Assembly: GCF_042657365.1 (NCBI RefSeq)
Contig: NZ_JBHSKT010000004.1
Coordinates: 310,001-374,000, forward strand
Reading direction: 5' to 3'
Origin: Adhaeribacter_A terreus
Lineage (GTDB): Bacteria > Bacteroidota > Bacteroidia > Cytophagales > Hymenobacteraceae
Length of the DNA: 64,000 nucleotides
Part shown: piece by piece, positions 9,404 to 18,597 of the stretch
How the letters are laid out: each line of letters opens with the position of its first letter
Numbering within the stretch: the first letter of the stretch is position 1
The notes under the pieces: model-generated
The model's input: only the letters and a program-made list of their open reading frames with translations
The model's database searches: none
What the model was told of the DNA's origin: nothing
Position numbers and translations under genes: made by a program

Positions 9404-9432
9404 CTGATTCCCGGCCAATCGCCGGGAATCAG
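9404..9432. promoter_or_regulatory. 12-bp perfect hairpin between atpE and atpF
   Basis: Arms CTGATTCCCGGC (9404-9415) and GCCGGGAATCAG (9421-9432) with a 5-base loop, beginning 28 bp past the atpE stop. On the transcribed strand no U-run follows, so a processing or mRNA-stabilising structure is more likely than a terminator. It could raise atpE (c subunit) output relative to downstream genes. Confidence 0.6.
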
Positions 9433-9460
9433 TTCCTGTTTTTTTTCTTCGAAAAGCTAA

Positions 9461-9724
9461 TTAGCCTTTGAAAGAGATCAGCAGACAAACTACTACACCG
9501 AACAGTGCAACACCCTCGATAAGAGCAGAAGCAATGATCATTGCAGTCTGTACTTTGCCAGAAGCCTCAGGCTGACGAGCGATAGCTTCCATAGCGGAAC
9601 CACCGATCTTACCGATACCAAGGCCAGCGCCTAACGCAACTAAACCTGCACCGATACCGGCACCCATGATAGCCAGCCCCATACCTGACTCAGCAACTAC
9701 TTGTAACAATAATGCTAACAACAT
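9461..9724 (-). CDS. atpE: ATP synthase F0 subunit c
   Basis: Proteolipid that forms the membrane rotor ring. The 87-residue protein has two membrane helices: a Gly-rich first helix (GAGIGAGLVALGAGLGIG) and a second helix with the ion-binding carboxylate Glu70 in SALIEGVALF. The residue after the Glu is Gly rather than the Ser/Thr seen in sodium-type rings, and the first helix lacks the sodium-type Gln, so proton coupling is inferred. The polar loop RQPE is at residues 50-53. It lies 36 bp after atpB and before a strong intercistronic hairpin. Confidence 0.97.
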   Translation of the reverse strand: MLLALLLQVVAESGMGLAIMGAGIGAGLVALGAGLGIGKIGGSAMEAIARQPEASGKVQTAMIIASALIEGVALFGVVVCLLISFKG

Positions 9725-9760
9725 AATGTATTATATATAGAGTTAAAAAAAGAAAACAAA

Positions 9761-10849
9761 TTAATGTGCGTGTGCATGCGCCGGAGTATGGCCGTGATCG
9801 CCTTCGCCGAAGCCCATATCATCTACGTGATCGTGTTCTTCAACTGCGCCACCAAAGTACATGGAAGAAAGCAGGGTGAACACGTATGCCTGTAACAGCG
9901 CCACGAATAATTCCAGGAAGTTCATAAAGATCGCGAAAGCAACCGAGATCGGGCCAACTGCAATGCTTTCGAAAATGAAGATCAGGGAGAATAAGCTCAG
10001 GATAATAATGTGACCGGCCGTGATGTTTGCAAAAAGACGAACCATCAGGGAGAAAGGCTTGGTTAAAATACCAACTAATTCGATCGGAATCATGATCAGC
10101 AATAGTGGAACCGGAACACCTGGGGTCGCAAAAATGTGATGCCAGTAGTTTTTATTAGAGCTTGCCAGCGTAATGATCAGGGTAAATAACGCCAGGATCA
10201 GGGTTACTGCAATGTTTCCGGTTAAGTTGGCACCGCCTGGCATTAAGCCTAGCAGGTTGTTAAACCAGATAAAGAAGAATATAGTTAATAAATACGGTAC
10301 AAAACGCTCGTATTTCGGACCGATGTTCGGACGCGCAATCTCATCGCGCACAAAGATAATGATCGGCTCGAAGAAAGACTGGATACCATAAGGAGCGCGG
10401 CCCTGGGTCTTTTTGTAACGACCGGCAATTGTAAAGAAAACCCCGATCAGCAGAATAGCGCTTAGGAATAAAGAAGCTACGTTCTTCGTGATGGAAAAAT
10501 CCAGCGGGCCAACGTGCTTTTCTTTGCCTTCCACCATTTCAGTGCGTGGGTGGCCGTGCTCATCGGCGTAATAGATATGACCGTGTTCCATTACGTAGCC
10601 TTTATAAGGAACTACTTCATGGTTTTCGTTATAAAAATTGCCGGATGAAAATACGTCTAATCCATTCTCTCCGTAAAGAATTACCGGCAGGTTAAGCACC
10701 AGGCCATCGGCAAAATGCCAGGTATAATCATCGCCGATGTGATGCGTGATCATATCGCCTGGTTTGAACGTTCCGCCCTTCTCTTCAGAAGCTGAAGCGA
10801 AAGAGGTAAAAGAGAACACTACTAGCAATAAAGCAAATAACTTCTTCAT
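9761..10849 (-). CDS. atpB: ATP synthase F0 subunit a
   Basis: Stator subunit with the two proton half-channels. The ATG at 10849 begins MKKLFALLLVVFSFTSFASASE, a cleavable signal peptide, giving 362 residues; the frame runs 7 codons further upstream but that adds only a poor leader. The periplasmic N-terminal domain (~residues 23-125, with GDDYTWHFADG) is longer than in proteobacterial proteins and is usual in Bacteroidota. The essential Arg is in the helix PFSLMVRLFANITAGHI. The C-terminus is His/Asp-rich (EEHDHVDDMGFGEGDHGHTPAHAHAH), which could bind metal, though no role is known to me. Confidence 0.95.
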   Translation of the reverse strand: MKKLFALLLVVFSFTSFASASEEKGGTFKPGDMITHHIGDDYTWHFADGLVLNLPVILYGENGLDVFSSGNFYNENHEVVPYKGYVMEHGHIYYADEHGHPRTEMVEGKEKHVGPLDFSITKNVASLFLSAILLIGVFFTIAGRYKKTQGRAPYGIQSFFEPIIIFVRDEIARPNIGPKYERFVPYLLTIFFFIWFNNLLGLMPGGANLTGNIAVTLILALFTLIITLASSNKNYWHHIFATPGVPVPLLLIMIPIELVGILTKPFSLMVRLFANITAGHIIILSLFSLIFIFESIAVGPISVAFAIFMNFLELFVALLQAYVFTLLSSMYFGGAVEEHDHVDDMGFGEGDHGHTPAHAHAH

Positions 10850-10893
10850 TAAGAGATATTTATAAGCCAAGGGCAGTTATACGTAAAAGCAAC

Positions 10894-11277
10894 TTACAAC
10901 TGCTTTTTTGAAATCGGGCGCAAGTTAGTCAAAATGCAATAGATTTCAAACCCGGTAAAAATAAAATATAAAACAAAGAAGTTTAATGCGAATTGCAAAT
11001 GCCTTTCCTTGGTAAAAATTACATACAGGAACACTACTGCTAAGCACATTACCACCCGAAAGGCCATGGAACCGAAATAATACAATTGAAAATTATCTTC
11101 GTCTTCCTCAAAACCTTTTTTGGTAATATAGAAGGTAAAACCGGTTACGAACACAAAAAAACCGAGCATGTACCAGATATAAGGATGCACCACATTATAA
11201 GCCGTGGTATAAATAAGCAGGCTGATAAGCAAGGCGACCACCCCGGTAGTAATAATTAATTTGCGCGTAAAGCTCAC
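10894..11277 (-). CDS. small membrane protein of the ATP synthase operon
   Basis: A 127-residue protein with four predicted membrane helices (residues ~8-25, 32-50, 70-90 and 98-118) and a short acidic loop between helices 2 and 3. GTG start. It lies between atpZ and atpB, the position usually held by AtpI-type assembly factors, and spacing to both neighbours is short (10 and 44 bp), so it is part of the operon. I see no sequence signature that assigns it to AtpI. A role in c-ring or a-subunit assembly is only an inference from position. Confidence 0.7.
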   Translation of the reverse strand: MSFTRKLIITTGVVALLISLLIYTTAYNVVHPYIWYMLGFFVFVTGFTFYITKKGFEEDEDNFQLYYFGSMAFRVVMCLAVVFLYVIFTKERHLQFALNFFVLYFIFTGFEIYCILTNLRPISKKQL

Positions 11278-11287
11278 TTTATAGTTT

Positions 11288-11524
11288 TTAAGAGTTTTTC
11301 GTTACCGTTTTTATGATCAGGTACATGGAAGCCGTAACCCCGATCAATAATAATACCAGTGTAAACCAGGGTTGCTCGTTCTGAAAATGATCGTCGAGCC
11401 ATTGGCCGCTGTAAGCAGCCAGCAGCAAAACCGCGATCATCTGGAAAGCCATGCCGGAGTAACGCACAAAAGCATTGGCCGTTTTTTTGGTATTTTCCTT
11501 CAATTCTTCCTTTTCGGGTTCCAT
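11288..11524 (-). CDS. atpZ: AtpZ/AtpI family protein
   Basis: First gene of the ATP synthase operon. The 78-residue protein has a charged N-terminus, then two membrane helices joined by a short loop containing GQWLDDHFQNEQPW, the Gly-x-x-x-Asp-x-x-F pattern of the AtpZ/AtpI family. Family members in other bacteria help assemble the c-ring or carry Mg/Ca. ATG at 11524. A -7-type box lies about 20 nt upstream (11545-11552), which would make this the start of the atp transcript. Confidence 0.85.
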   Translation of the reverse strand: MEPEKEELKENTKKTANAFVRYSGMAFQMIAVLLLAAYSGQWLDDHFQNEQPWFTLVLLLIGVTASMYLIIKTVTKNS

Positions 11525-11544
11525 GGCTTTACCTTTAGAATTTA

Positions 11545-11552
11545 CAAATTTA
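11545..11552 (-). promoter_or_regulatory. candidate -7 box for the atp operon
   Basis: Reads TAAATTTG on the minus strand, matching TAnnTTTG, with a leader of ~14 nt to the atpZ ATG. No -33 TTTG is seen at the right distance. Confidence 0.4.
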
Positions 11553-11553
11553 G

Positions 11554-11582
11554 TTTATTGGGCCGGAAGTATACCGTTTTTT
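11554..11582 (-). repeat. degenerate S30-like sequence
   Basis: Minus-oriented, core AAAACGGTATACTTCC with a weak GGCCCAATAAA tail. It abuts the candidate atp -7 box. Confidence 0.35.
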
Positions 11583-11627
11583 TTCAACGGCCGCTCCAGC
11601 AATTGTACGTAAAAAACCAGGTTCTGG

Positions 11628-11657
11628 AAAACGGTAGGGTTTTGCATCTAAAAACTC
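11628..11657 (+). repeat. S30 element copy
   Basis: Core AAAACGGTAGGGTTTT, tail GCATCTAAAAACTC. It lies in the divergent spacer between atpZ and sprE. A TATTTTTG box (11659-11666), a candidate -7 for sprE, starts right after it. Confidence 0.65.
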
Positions 11658-11758
11658 ATATTTTTGTGTGGGGAAACCTGCGTACATGTACCAAAAACAA
11701 GGGCTTCTGCGTTGTAACCCCAGCGGACGTATTTCCTTTTAAAAAGCAAAGAAACATT

Positions 11759-14407
11759 TTGAATAATTTTCGCCCATATATATATAGTGTAGTTGCGGTT
11801 GCTTTATTTCTGGCCGGTTGTTCCGGCAGCAACCCGATCGGCAGATTATACCACAACGTGGCCGCCCGCGACAACGGCTATTTCCTGGCACGCGAAAAAA
11901 TGAAAGAAGCCGAAGCCACCGTTGCCAAAAGCATGGTGTATGATTACAACCGCCCGCTCGCCATTTTTCCGGTCCCCAACGAAACCTCAAGCCTTACCAT
12001 TGCGCCCATGCTGGAAGAAGTGATCAAGAAAGCCTCCTTCCCTATTCAGCGCCACAAAACCAGCAACTGGGTAGACGACAGCTATATTCTGGTTGGCAAA
12101 GCCCGCTATTATAAAGGCGATTTCGACGATGCGATCAAGACCTTTAAGTATGTAAATACTATCAGCAAAGATGTACATATCCGGCAGCTGGCTTTGGTAT
12201 GGCTCATGCGCAGCTATTTAAAAACCGAGGAATACGAGAATGCTTTAGCCGTTTCGGATATTATAAAGAAAGAAAAGCTGAACAAGCAGAATGCCGCGCT
12301 TTATTATTTAACCCGCGCCCAGTATTACACCATTCAAAACGATCTGAACAAAACGATCGAGAATCTGGAATACGCCGTTCCCTTAATTAGTAAAAAAGAT
12401 GAACGGGGGCTGGCGCGCTTCACGCTGGCGCAGCTTTACCAGCAGAAAGGTGAAAATAAAAAAGCGTATGCGCAGTACAACAAGATCCTGAAACGCAACC
12501 CGCCTTACGAACTCGGTTTTTTCAGCAAACTGAATATGGGCCAGGTAACGGAACTTTCGAACCCGAACGACAAGAAACGCATTGAAAAATATTACGCCAA
12601 GCTCCTCAAAGATCTGAAGAACGAAGAATACCGCGACAAGATCTATTATGAAATGGCGAAATTCGAGCTGAAGCAGAACAATTATAATAAAGCGCTCGAA
12701 CACCTTGCCAGTTCTACCAAAGCATCTAAGAACAACCCAAGCCAGAAAGCTTACTCCTATTTACTGGCCGGCCAAACCTATTACGAAAAACTGCAGAACT
12801 ACCGTTTAGCGCAGGCTTATTATGATAGCACCGCTAAAATAATGCCCGCTAATGCGCCCGAATATTTTGCAGTAACGGAGCGCCGCGATGTCCTAACCGC
12901 TTTCACGACCCAGCTTTTTACCGTAGAAATTCAGGACAGTTTATTAACACTTGCCCGCCTCGATACTGCTGCGCTTAACAAACGCCTGAACCGCTACATT
13001 GCCGCTCAACGCAAAAAACTGGAAGAAGAAAATGCCCGCATTCAGGCTGCTTTGGTTGCCGGCAACAATACATCGACCCGCAGTGGTCTTTTCGGACAAA
13101 ACAATCAGAATAACCAGAATAATAAAAACAACACTGCCGGCGGCTTATGGTATTTCGATAACCCGGCTTTGGTTGGAACCGCGCGCTCCGAATTCATCCG
13201 GACCTGGGGTAACCGCAAACTGCAGGATAACTGGCGCCGCTCCAGCGTAGATGCAGGCGGCCCGGGTTTACAGAACCAGACTCCGGAACAAATTGCTGCT
13301 GCAGACTCAGCTGCCAATGCCAAGAAACCAGATCCGGCCATTGCCTGGCGCGAAACGTTTATGCGCGACATTCCTTTTACGCCTGAAAAGCAACAGAAAG
13401 CGGAAGACAGCCTGCAAACAGCGTTGTTCAAACTTGCCAACATCTATAACCAGCAATTAAAAGAACCAGTCCGCGCCGCTGAAACCTTTGAAAGATTGTT
13501 GGCCCGAAACCCGCAAACCAAATATTCCGCCGAAACCTACTATAACCTTTACCTGCTGTATTCCCAGCTGAACGACCCAAGATCTGCAACTTATGCGGCT
13601 AAACTACGCAGCGAGTTCCCGAATTCTACGTTCGTACGCATTATAGATCAGCCGGATTATCTGGCCCGTAATGCTGCCGCCAACTTAAAAGTAAAACAGC
13701 TTTACGATTCGGCCTATACACTTTATGAAGCAGATAAACTGAAAGAAGCGGCTGCGCTTAGTGCCGCAATTCAGCAAGCAAACCCACAAACCGAGATCAA
13801 CGACAAACTTGATTTCCTTGATATTCTTATTCTGGGCAAAAGCAACCAGCTTAATTTGTATAAAGATGCTGCCGTGCGGTTCGTTTTCGATTACCCGCGC
13901 AGCCCGCTAAACCCGATGGCGCAGGATATTCTGAAAGCAATTAAAGCTTACGAAACCGGGCAACTCAATTATATAGCTCCGCCAAAACCTACCAATGTTC
14001 CGGCTGCGCCTTCTGCCCCACCAACGCCAACTGCGGTAAATTATCAGCTGAACTCAGCGGCAGCGCATTATTTTGTAATAGCTTATCCACGTGGAACGGC
14101 TGCCATGAATAATTTATCGAAACAATATTCCGATTACAACGCCCGCTTTAACCAGACCGACAACTTAACCTTATCGCCGTATATTTTAGGTGATTCTACT
14201 GAGATTTTCGTTGTGAAAGGCTTTCCGGATAGCCGCCGGGCACAGTCTTATGCTGTAAAACAAAAAGCGCCGCAATCACCAATCGGTAAAATTCGCGGCG
14301 TAGATTTTAGTACCTTTGTAATTTCAGCCGATAATTTTCCGCTTTTATATAAAGCTGCAAACTTGGAAGAATATCTGGCTTTTTACCGCAAAAATTACCA
14401 AAAATAA
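11759..14407 (+). CDS. sprE: T9SS periplasmic lipoprotein SprE/PorW (TPR)
   Basis: Lipoprotein needed for type IX secretion and gliding. The frame is open far upstream, but the only start that puts a lipobox at the N-terminus is the TTG at 11759: a hydrophobic segment ends LAGC with the lipidated Cys at residue 21, giving 882 residues. The segment NVAARDNGYFLAREKMKEAE and the C-terminal region (HYFVIAYPRGTAAMNNL...FSTFVISADNFPLLYKAA) are characteristic of PorW/SprE. Between them are several TPR repeats (residues ~115-420 and ~560-640) and a low-complexity Asn/Gln stretch near residue 450. It is followed without a gap by the PBP1A gene. The GldKLMN locus lies a few kb away. Confidence 0.88.
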   Translation: MNNFRPYIYSVVAVALFLAGCSGSNPIGRLYHNVAARDNGYFLAREKMKEAEATVAKSMVYDYNRPLAIFPVPNETSSLTIAPMLEEVIKKASFPIQRHKTSNWVDDSYILVGKARYYKGDFDDAIKTFKYVNTISKDVHIRQLALVWLMRSYLKTEEYENALAVSDIIKKEKLNKQNAALYYLTRAQYYTIQNDLNKTIENLEYAVPLISKKDERGLARFTLAQLYQQKGENKKAYAQYNKILKRNPPYELGFFSKLNMGQVTELSNPNDKKRIEKYYAKLLKDLKNEEYRDKIYYEMAKFELKQNNYNKALEHLASSTKASKNNPSQKAYSYLLAGQTYYEKLQNYRLAQAYYDSTAKIMPANAPEYFAVTERRDVLTAFTTQLFTVEIQDSLLTLARLDTAALNKRLNRYIAAQRKKLEEENARIQAALVAGNNTSTRSGLFGQNNQNNQNNKNNTAGGLWYFDNPALVGTARSEFIRTWGNRKLQDNWRRSSVDAGGPGLQNQTPEQIAAADSAANAKKPDPAIAWRETFMRDIPFTPEKQQKAEDSLQTALFKLANIYNQQLKEPVRAAETFERLLARNPQTKYSAETYYNLYLLYSQLNDPRSATYAAKLRSEFPNSTFVRIIDQPDYLARNAAANLKVKQLYDSAYTLYEADKLKEAAALSAAIQQANPQTEINDKLDFLDILILGKSNQLNLYKDAAVRFVFDYPRSPLNPMAQDILKAIKAYETGQLNYIAPPKPTNVPAAPSAPPTPTAVNYQLNSAAAHYFVIAYPRGTAAMNNLSKQYSDYNARFNQTDNLTLSPYILGDSTEIFVVKGFPDSRRAQSYAVKQKAPQSPIGKIRGVDFSTFVISADNFPLLYKAANLEEYLAFYRKNYQK

Positions 14408-16711
14408 ATGTCATCTGCTTCTAAAACATTCTCCCGCAGTATTCTTGCCATCTGGTTATTATTTGTGGGTGGAATTATTTCGTTGGTACTTTATACGTTT
14501 GCCGTTAGTATCAACTTCCTGAATTTATTCGGCGAACTACCGGACCTAAAAACCCTGGAAAACCCTAAAAGTGAAATTGCGTCGGAAGTTTATTCCATCG
14601 ATAACGTGCTGATGGGTAAATATTTCCGCGAAAACCGCTCTCCGGTAGAATATGAAGAACTGCCTCAGAATTTAATAGATGCGCTGGTGGCTACTGAAGA
14701 TGTGCGTTTTGAAGAACATTCGGGTATCGATTTCAAAGGTTCATTCGCTATTCTTTACTACCAGCTTAAAGGGCAGGATCGTGGTTCGAGTACCATTACC
14801 CAACAGCTGGCCAAAAACCTCTTCCGTACCCGCAGCGACCTGAATACCGGTTTGTTAAGCGATGTACCGGGCTTGCGTAAGCTTATTGTAAAAAGTAAAG
14901 AATGGATTATGGCTATAAAACTGGAGCGCAATTACTCCAAGAAAGAGATCATGACCATGTACTTTAATACCGTAGATTTTGGCAGCAATGCTTTTGGTAT
15001 TAAAACCGCGGCTAAAACTTTTTTTAATAAATTGCCACAAGATCTTTCCCCGGAAGAATCTGCTGTATTGGTGGGTGTGCTGAAAGCACCTTCCATGTAC
15101 AGCCCGGTAAATAACCCTGAACGTTCCAAAAACCGCCGGAATACTGTTTTGGCACAAATGCTGAAATACAATTTCCTGGATCAGGCGCAATACGAAACGC
15201 TATCCCAAAAGCCGCTAAAACTGCAATACAGCGTAGAAAACCAGAACAAAGGCATTGCACCCTATTTCCGAACTGAAGCCAGCAAGTTCCTGCTGAAATG
15301 GTGCCGGGAAACTGGTCACGACCTTTATTCCGACGGCTTGAGAATTTATACCACTATTGATTCGCGGATGCAGGAAAAAGCGGAAGAAGCCGTAAAAGAA
15401 CACCTGAAAGCACAGCAAAAGATCTTCAACAATTATTGGAAAGGCCGCAACCCCTGGACCGATGAGAACGGCAAAGAGATCAAAGACTTCCTGCAAATAG
15501 CCATTAAAAGAACCGACCGCTATAAATCCCTTTACGAGCGTTTCGAAGGCAACCAGGATTCTATAAATTATTATCTCAACAAAAAAATAAAAATGCGGGT
15601 CTTCACCTGGGAAAATCCGGAGGAAGAACAAGAAGTAATGATGAGCCCGATGGATTCGCTCAGATATTACAAGCACTTCCTGCAAACTGGTTTTTTAGCT
15701 ATGAACCCGCTGAATGGCCACATAAAAGCCTGGGTTGGTGGCAATAATTATAAATACTTCAAATACGATCACGTAAAACAAGGTCGCCGGCAGCCAGGCT
15801 CTACCTTTAAACCGTTCGTTTATGGCGCCGCCATAGAAAACGGTTACTCACCCTGCTATGAAGTTATAGATGCGCCGGTAACCTTCACTTCTTCCGATGG
15901 GCAAAGCTGGACCCCGAAAAACAGCGAGGGAGTTTTTTCAGGCTCTAAATATACGTTACGTGAAGCCTTGGCCCAATCTATCAATTCCATCACGGCTTAC
16001 CTGATGAAAAAGCTTACGCCGGAAGTGGTAGTTGCTTATGCCAAACGTTTGGGTATTTCTTCTGAACTGGAAGCGGTACCTGCGCTTGCTCTCGGTTCCA
16101 GCGATGTGAGCGTGTACGAAATGGTGGGTGCTTACGGCACGTTTGTAAATAAAGGCGTTTGGACCGAACCGGTAATGATAACCCGGATTGAAGATAAGAA
16201 CGGAAACGTTTTGCTGGAATATTACCCGAAAACTGTAGAAGCGATCAGTGAAGAAAATGCTTACCTGATGGTTCATTTACTGCAAGGTTCTACGGAAAAG
16301 CGTGGCGCAACTGCTTATTATGGCTTACGTTTCCGCCATGGCCTGAAAAATGAAATTGCTGGTAAAACCGGTACCACTTCCAATTACTCCGATGCCTGGT
16401 TTATGGGTTTAACGCCTGATCTGGTTTGTGGCACCTGGGTTGGCGGCGACGATCGCAGTATTCACTTCCGAAGTGCTAATTATGGTCAGGGAAATAAGCT
16501 CGCGATGCCGATCTACGGGAAATTCCTGCAAAAAATATATGCCGATAAAACGATCAGCGTTTCTAAAGACCCATTCCCGAAACCTACGCAGCCATTATCA
16601 GTAGAAATCGATTGCAGCCGATATAATAATGGCGGCATCAGCGACTCTGTGCAACAAAATGAGATCCTGACGCTTCCTGAACATGATGAAGCTGGAAACG
16701 ACGAAATTTAA
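14408..16711 (+). CDS. class A penicillin-binding protein (PBP1A)
   Basis: Bifunctional peptidoglycan synthase anchored in the inner membrane. One membrane helix (residues ~12-35), then the GT51 glycosyltransferase domain with catalytic Glu97 in ATEDVRFEEH and the GSSTITQQLAKN motif, then the transpeptidase domain with the Ser465 motif STFK, SIN (524-526) and KTGT (near residue 655). The 767-residue length is normal. Its ATG follows the sprE stop codon with no gap and uvrC begins 8 bp after its end, so the three genes form one transcript. A link between SprE and wall synthesis is an inference from this coupling only. Confidence 0.95.
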   Translation: MSSASKTFSRSILAIWLLFVGGIISLVLYTFAVSINFLNLFGELPDLKTLENPKSEIASEVYSIDNVLMGKYFRENRSPVEYEELPQNLIDALVATEDVRFEEHSGIDFKGSFAILYYQLKGQDRGSSTITQQLAKNLFRTRSDLNTGLLSDVPGLRKLIVKSKEWIMAIKLERNYSKKEIMTMYFNTVDFGSNAFGIKTAAKTFFNKLPQDLSPEESAVLVGVLKAPSMYSPVNNPERSKNRRNTVLAQMLKYNFLDQAQYETLSQKPLKLQYSVENQNKGIAPYFRTEASKFLLKWCRETGHDLYSDGLRIYTTIDSRMQEKAEEAVKEHLKAQQKIFNNYWKGRNPWTDENGKEIKDFLQIAIKRTDRYKSLYERFEGNQDSINYYLNKKIKMRVFTWENPEEEQEVMMSPMDSLRYYKHFLQTGFLAMNPLNGHIKAWVGGNNYKYFKYDHVKQGRRQPGSTFKPFVYGAAIENGYSPCYEVIDAPVTFTSSDGQSWTPKNSEGVFSGSKYTLREALAQSINSITAYLMKKLTPEVVVAYAKRLGISSELEAVPALALGSSDVSVYEMVGAYGTFVNKGVWTEPVMITRIEDKNGNVLLEYYPKTVEAISEENAYLMVHLLQGSTEKRGATAYYGLRFRHGLKNEIAGKTGTTSNYSDAWFMGLTPDLVCGTWVGGDDRSIHFRSANYGQGNKLAMPIYGKFLQKIYADKTISVSKDPFPKPTQPLSVEIDCSRYNNGGISDSVQQNEILTLPEHDEAGNDEI

Positions 16712-16719
16712 TACAATGT

Positions 16720-18522
16720 ATGCCTGCTTCCGACCTATTAAAGGAAAAAATAAGCCACTTGCCTCACCGGCCCGGCATCTATAAATTCTTCGACGAAAAC
16801 GGTATCATTTATGTCGGAAAAGCTGTGGATATCCGTAAGCGGGTGAGCAGTTATTTCAATAAAAGCACGCAGCATAATAAAAAGACCCGTCACCTTATTG
16901 CTTCAATCCGGAACATCGAGTTTACCATTGTAGACACCGAAGCCGATGCGTTTTTGCTGGAAAACAACCTGATTAAGCAATACCAGCCCAAATACAACAT
17001 TCTGCTGAAAGACGGAAAAACCTACCCGTACATCTGCATTATTAACGAACGCTTTCCAAGAGTAATCAGCACGCGCAATAAAATTGCTGACGGCTCCCGC
17101 TATTTTGGCCCTTACGCGAGCGTAACCAGCATGAATGTATTGCTGGACCTCATCAGAGCTTTGTATCCGCTACGTACCTGTACTTACAACTTATCGTCGG
17201 AAAATATTTTATCGGGGAAATTTAAAGTATGCCTTGAATATCACATTGGGAACTGCAAAGGTCCCTGCGAAAATCTATATGATGAAGAAAGCTATAACCA
17301 ACACATCATTCAGATCCGCAATATTCTGTCCGGGAATTTATCGGTAGCCAAAAATTATTTCAAGGATAAAATGTCTGCGGCAGCTGCAGACTTTCAGTTT
17401 GAACTGGCACATAGCTTTAAACAAAAACTTGATCTACTCGATTCTTTCCAGGCAAAATCTACGGTAGTAAGCAACACGCTGACCAACATTGATGTGTTTT
17501 CCATTACTTCTAATGAAAAATGCGCCTTCCTCAATTACCTGAAGGTTGTAAATGGTTCAATAATTCAAACACAATCGCTGGAAATTCAGAAGAAACTGGA
17601 AGAAACCGATGAAGAAATCCTTGCTTCCGTAATCGTGCAATTGCGCCATGAATTTGAGAGCGATTCCCGCGAGATCCTGGTTAATATCGAAGTACAACTT
17701 CCGCTTCCTAATATTACGGTTACTGTCCCACAAATAGGAGATAAACGCAAGCTGCTCGATCTTTCGCTGAAAAACGCTATGTATTTGCGTAAAGAAAAGG
17801 AAAGCAGCCGCGAAAAAAGCAAAGACAGCAACGAAGTCCGCATCATGGAAACCATGAAAAAGGATCTCAAATTAACAGAGTTGCCTCGCCACATAGAATG
17901 CTTCGATAATTCAAACTTTCAGGGCGACAACCCGGTTGCTTCTATGGTTTGCTTTAAAAATGCGAAGCCTTCCAAAAAAGATTACCGCCACTTTCATATT
18001 AAAACCGTAGTTGGTCCCGACGATTTTGCTTCCATGTACGAAATCGTTACGCGTCGTTACCGTCGTTTATTAGATGAAGCAGCCCCTTTACCTCAACTCA
18101 TTATAATAGATGGCGGAAAAGGGCAATTAGGGATGGCCGTAAAGGCGCTTAAAGATCTGGATCTGTGGGGTAAGATACCGGTAATTGGCATTGCCAAACG
18201 CCTGGAAGAAATTTTCTATCCGGGAGATAATCTACCGCTTTACATCGATAAGAAATCGGAAACGCTTCGGCTTATCCAACGAATACGCAATGAAGCGCAC
18301 CGCTTTGCGATCACCTTTCACCGCAGCCGCCGCGATGCCGGTACCCTAAAAACCGAAATTACCGATATTAAAGGACTGGGAGCCGCTACCGCCGAAAAAC
18401 TGTTACTAAAGTATAAATCCGTTAAAAAGATCAAGGAACTGAATTTCGAAGAACTGGAAAAAGAAGTTGGCAAGCACAAAGCCCAGATCTTACAAAACTA
18501 CTTTTCTGGGCAAAAAGCATAG
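16720..18522 (+). CDS. uvrC: excinuclease ABC subunit C
   Basis: Nuclease of nucleotide excision repair that makes both incisions around a lesion. Residues 19-33 carry the GIY-YIG domain (GIYKFF...YVGKA), residues ~150-182 a four-Cys region (C-T-Y ... KVCLEYHIGNCKGPC), followed by a UVR region, the RNase H-like UvrC domain (HIECFDNSNFQGDNPVASMVCF, IIIDGGKGQL) and a C-terminal helix-hairpin-helix (ITDIKGLGAATAEKLL). 600 residues is standard. The last six codons (FSGQKA) and the TAG stop lie inside an S30 element copy, so the extreme C-terminus appears to derive from the repeat. Confidence 0.97.
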   Translation: MPASDLLKEKISHLPHRPGIYKFFDENGIIYVGKAVDIRKRVSSYFNKSTQHNKKTRHLIASIRNIEFTIVDTEADAFLLENNLIKQYQPKYNILLKDGKTYPYICIINERFPRVISTRNKIADGSRYFGPYASVTSMNVLLDLIRALYPLRTCTYNLSSENILSGKFKVCLEYHIGNCKGPCENLYDEESYNQHIIQIRNILSGNLSVAKNYFKDKMSAAAADFQFELAHSFKQKLDLLDSFQAKSTVVSNTLTNIDVFSITSNEKCAFLNYLKVVNGSIIQTQSLEIQKKLEETDEEILASVIVQLRHEFESDSREILVNIEVQLPLPNITVTVPQIGDKRKLLDLSLKNAMYLRKEKESSREKSKDSNEVRIMETMKKDLKLTELPRHIECFDNSNFQGDNPVASMVCFKNAKPSKKDYRHFHIKTVVGPDDFASMYEIVTRRYRRLLDEAAPLPQLIIIDGGKGQLGMAVKALKDLDLWGKIPVIGIAKRLEEIFYPGDNLPLYIDKKSETLRLIQRIRNEAHRFAITFHRSRRDAGTLKTEITDIKGLGAATAEKLLLKYKSVKKIKELNFEELEKEVGKHKAQILQNYFSGQKA

Positions 18523-18529
18523 CGTTTTT
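18500..18529 (-). repeat. S30 element copy overlapping the uvrC 3' end
   Basis: Minus-oriented: core AAAACGCTATGCTTTT, tail GCCCAGAAAAGT. The TAG stop of uvrC is the complement of the core's CTA. Confidence 0.8.
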
Positions 18530-18536
18530 AATTTCC

Positions 18537-18567
18537 GACTTTTTCCTGCTAAATTCCTACCGTTTTT
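18537..18567 (-). repeat. S30 element copy
   Basis: Minus-oriented: core AAAACGGTAGGAATTT, tail AGCAGGAAAAAGTC. Direct repeat of the copy 37 bp upstream; both lie in the convergent spacer between uvrC and the gldO-like gene. Confidence 0.7.
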
Positions 18568-18597
18568 TCTGTTCGTTGGAATAAGCGGTAGACCTTG

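Noticed and set aside
11372..11758. N-terminal extension of sprE by 129 codons
   Set aside because: It would cover the divergent atpZ promoter region and put a lipoprotein signal in the middle of the protein; the TTG at 11759 gives a proper lipobox.
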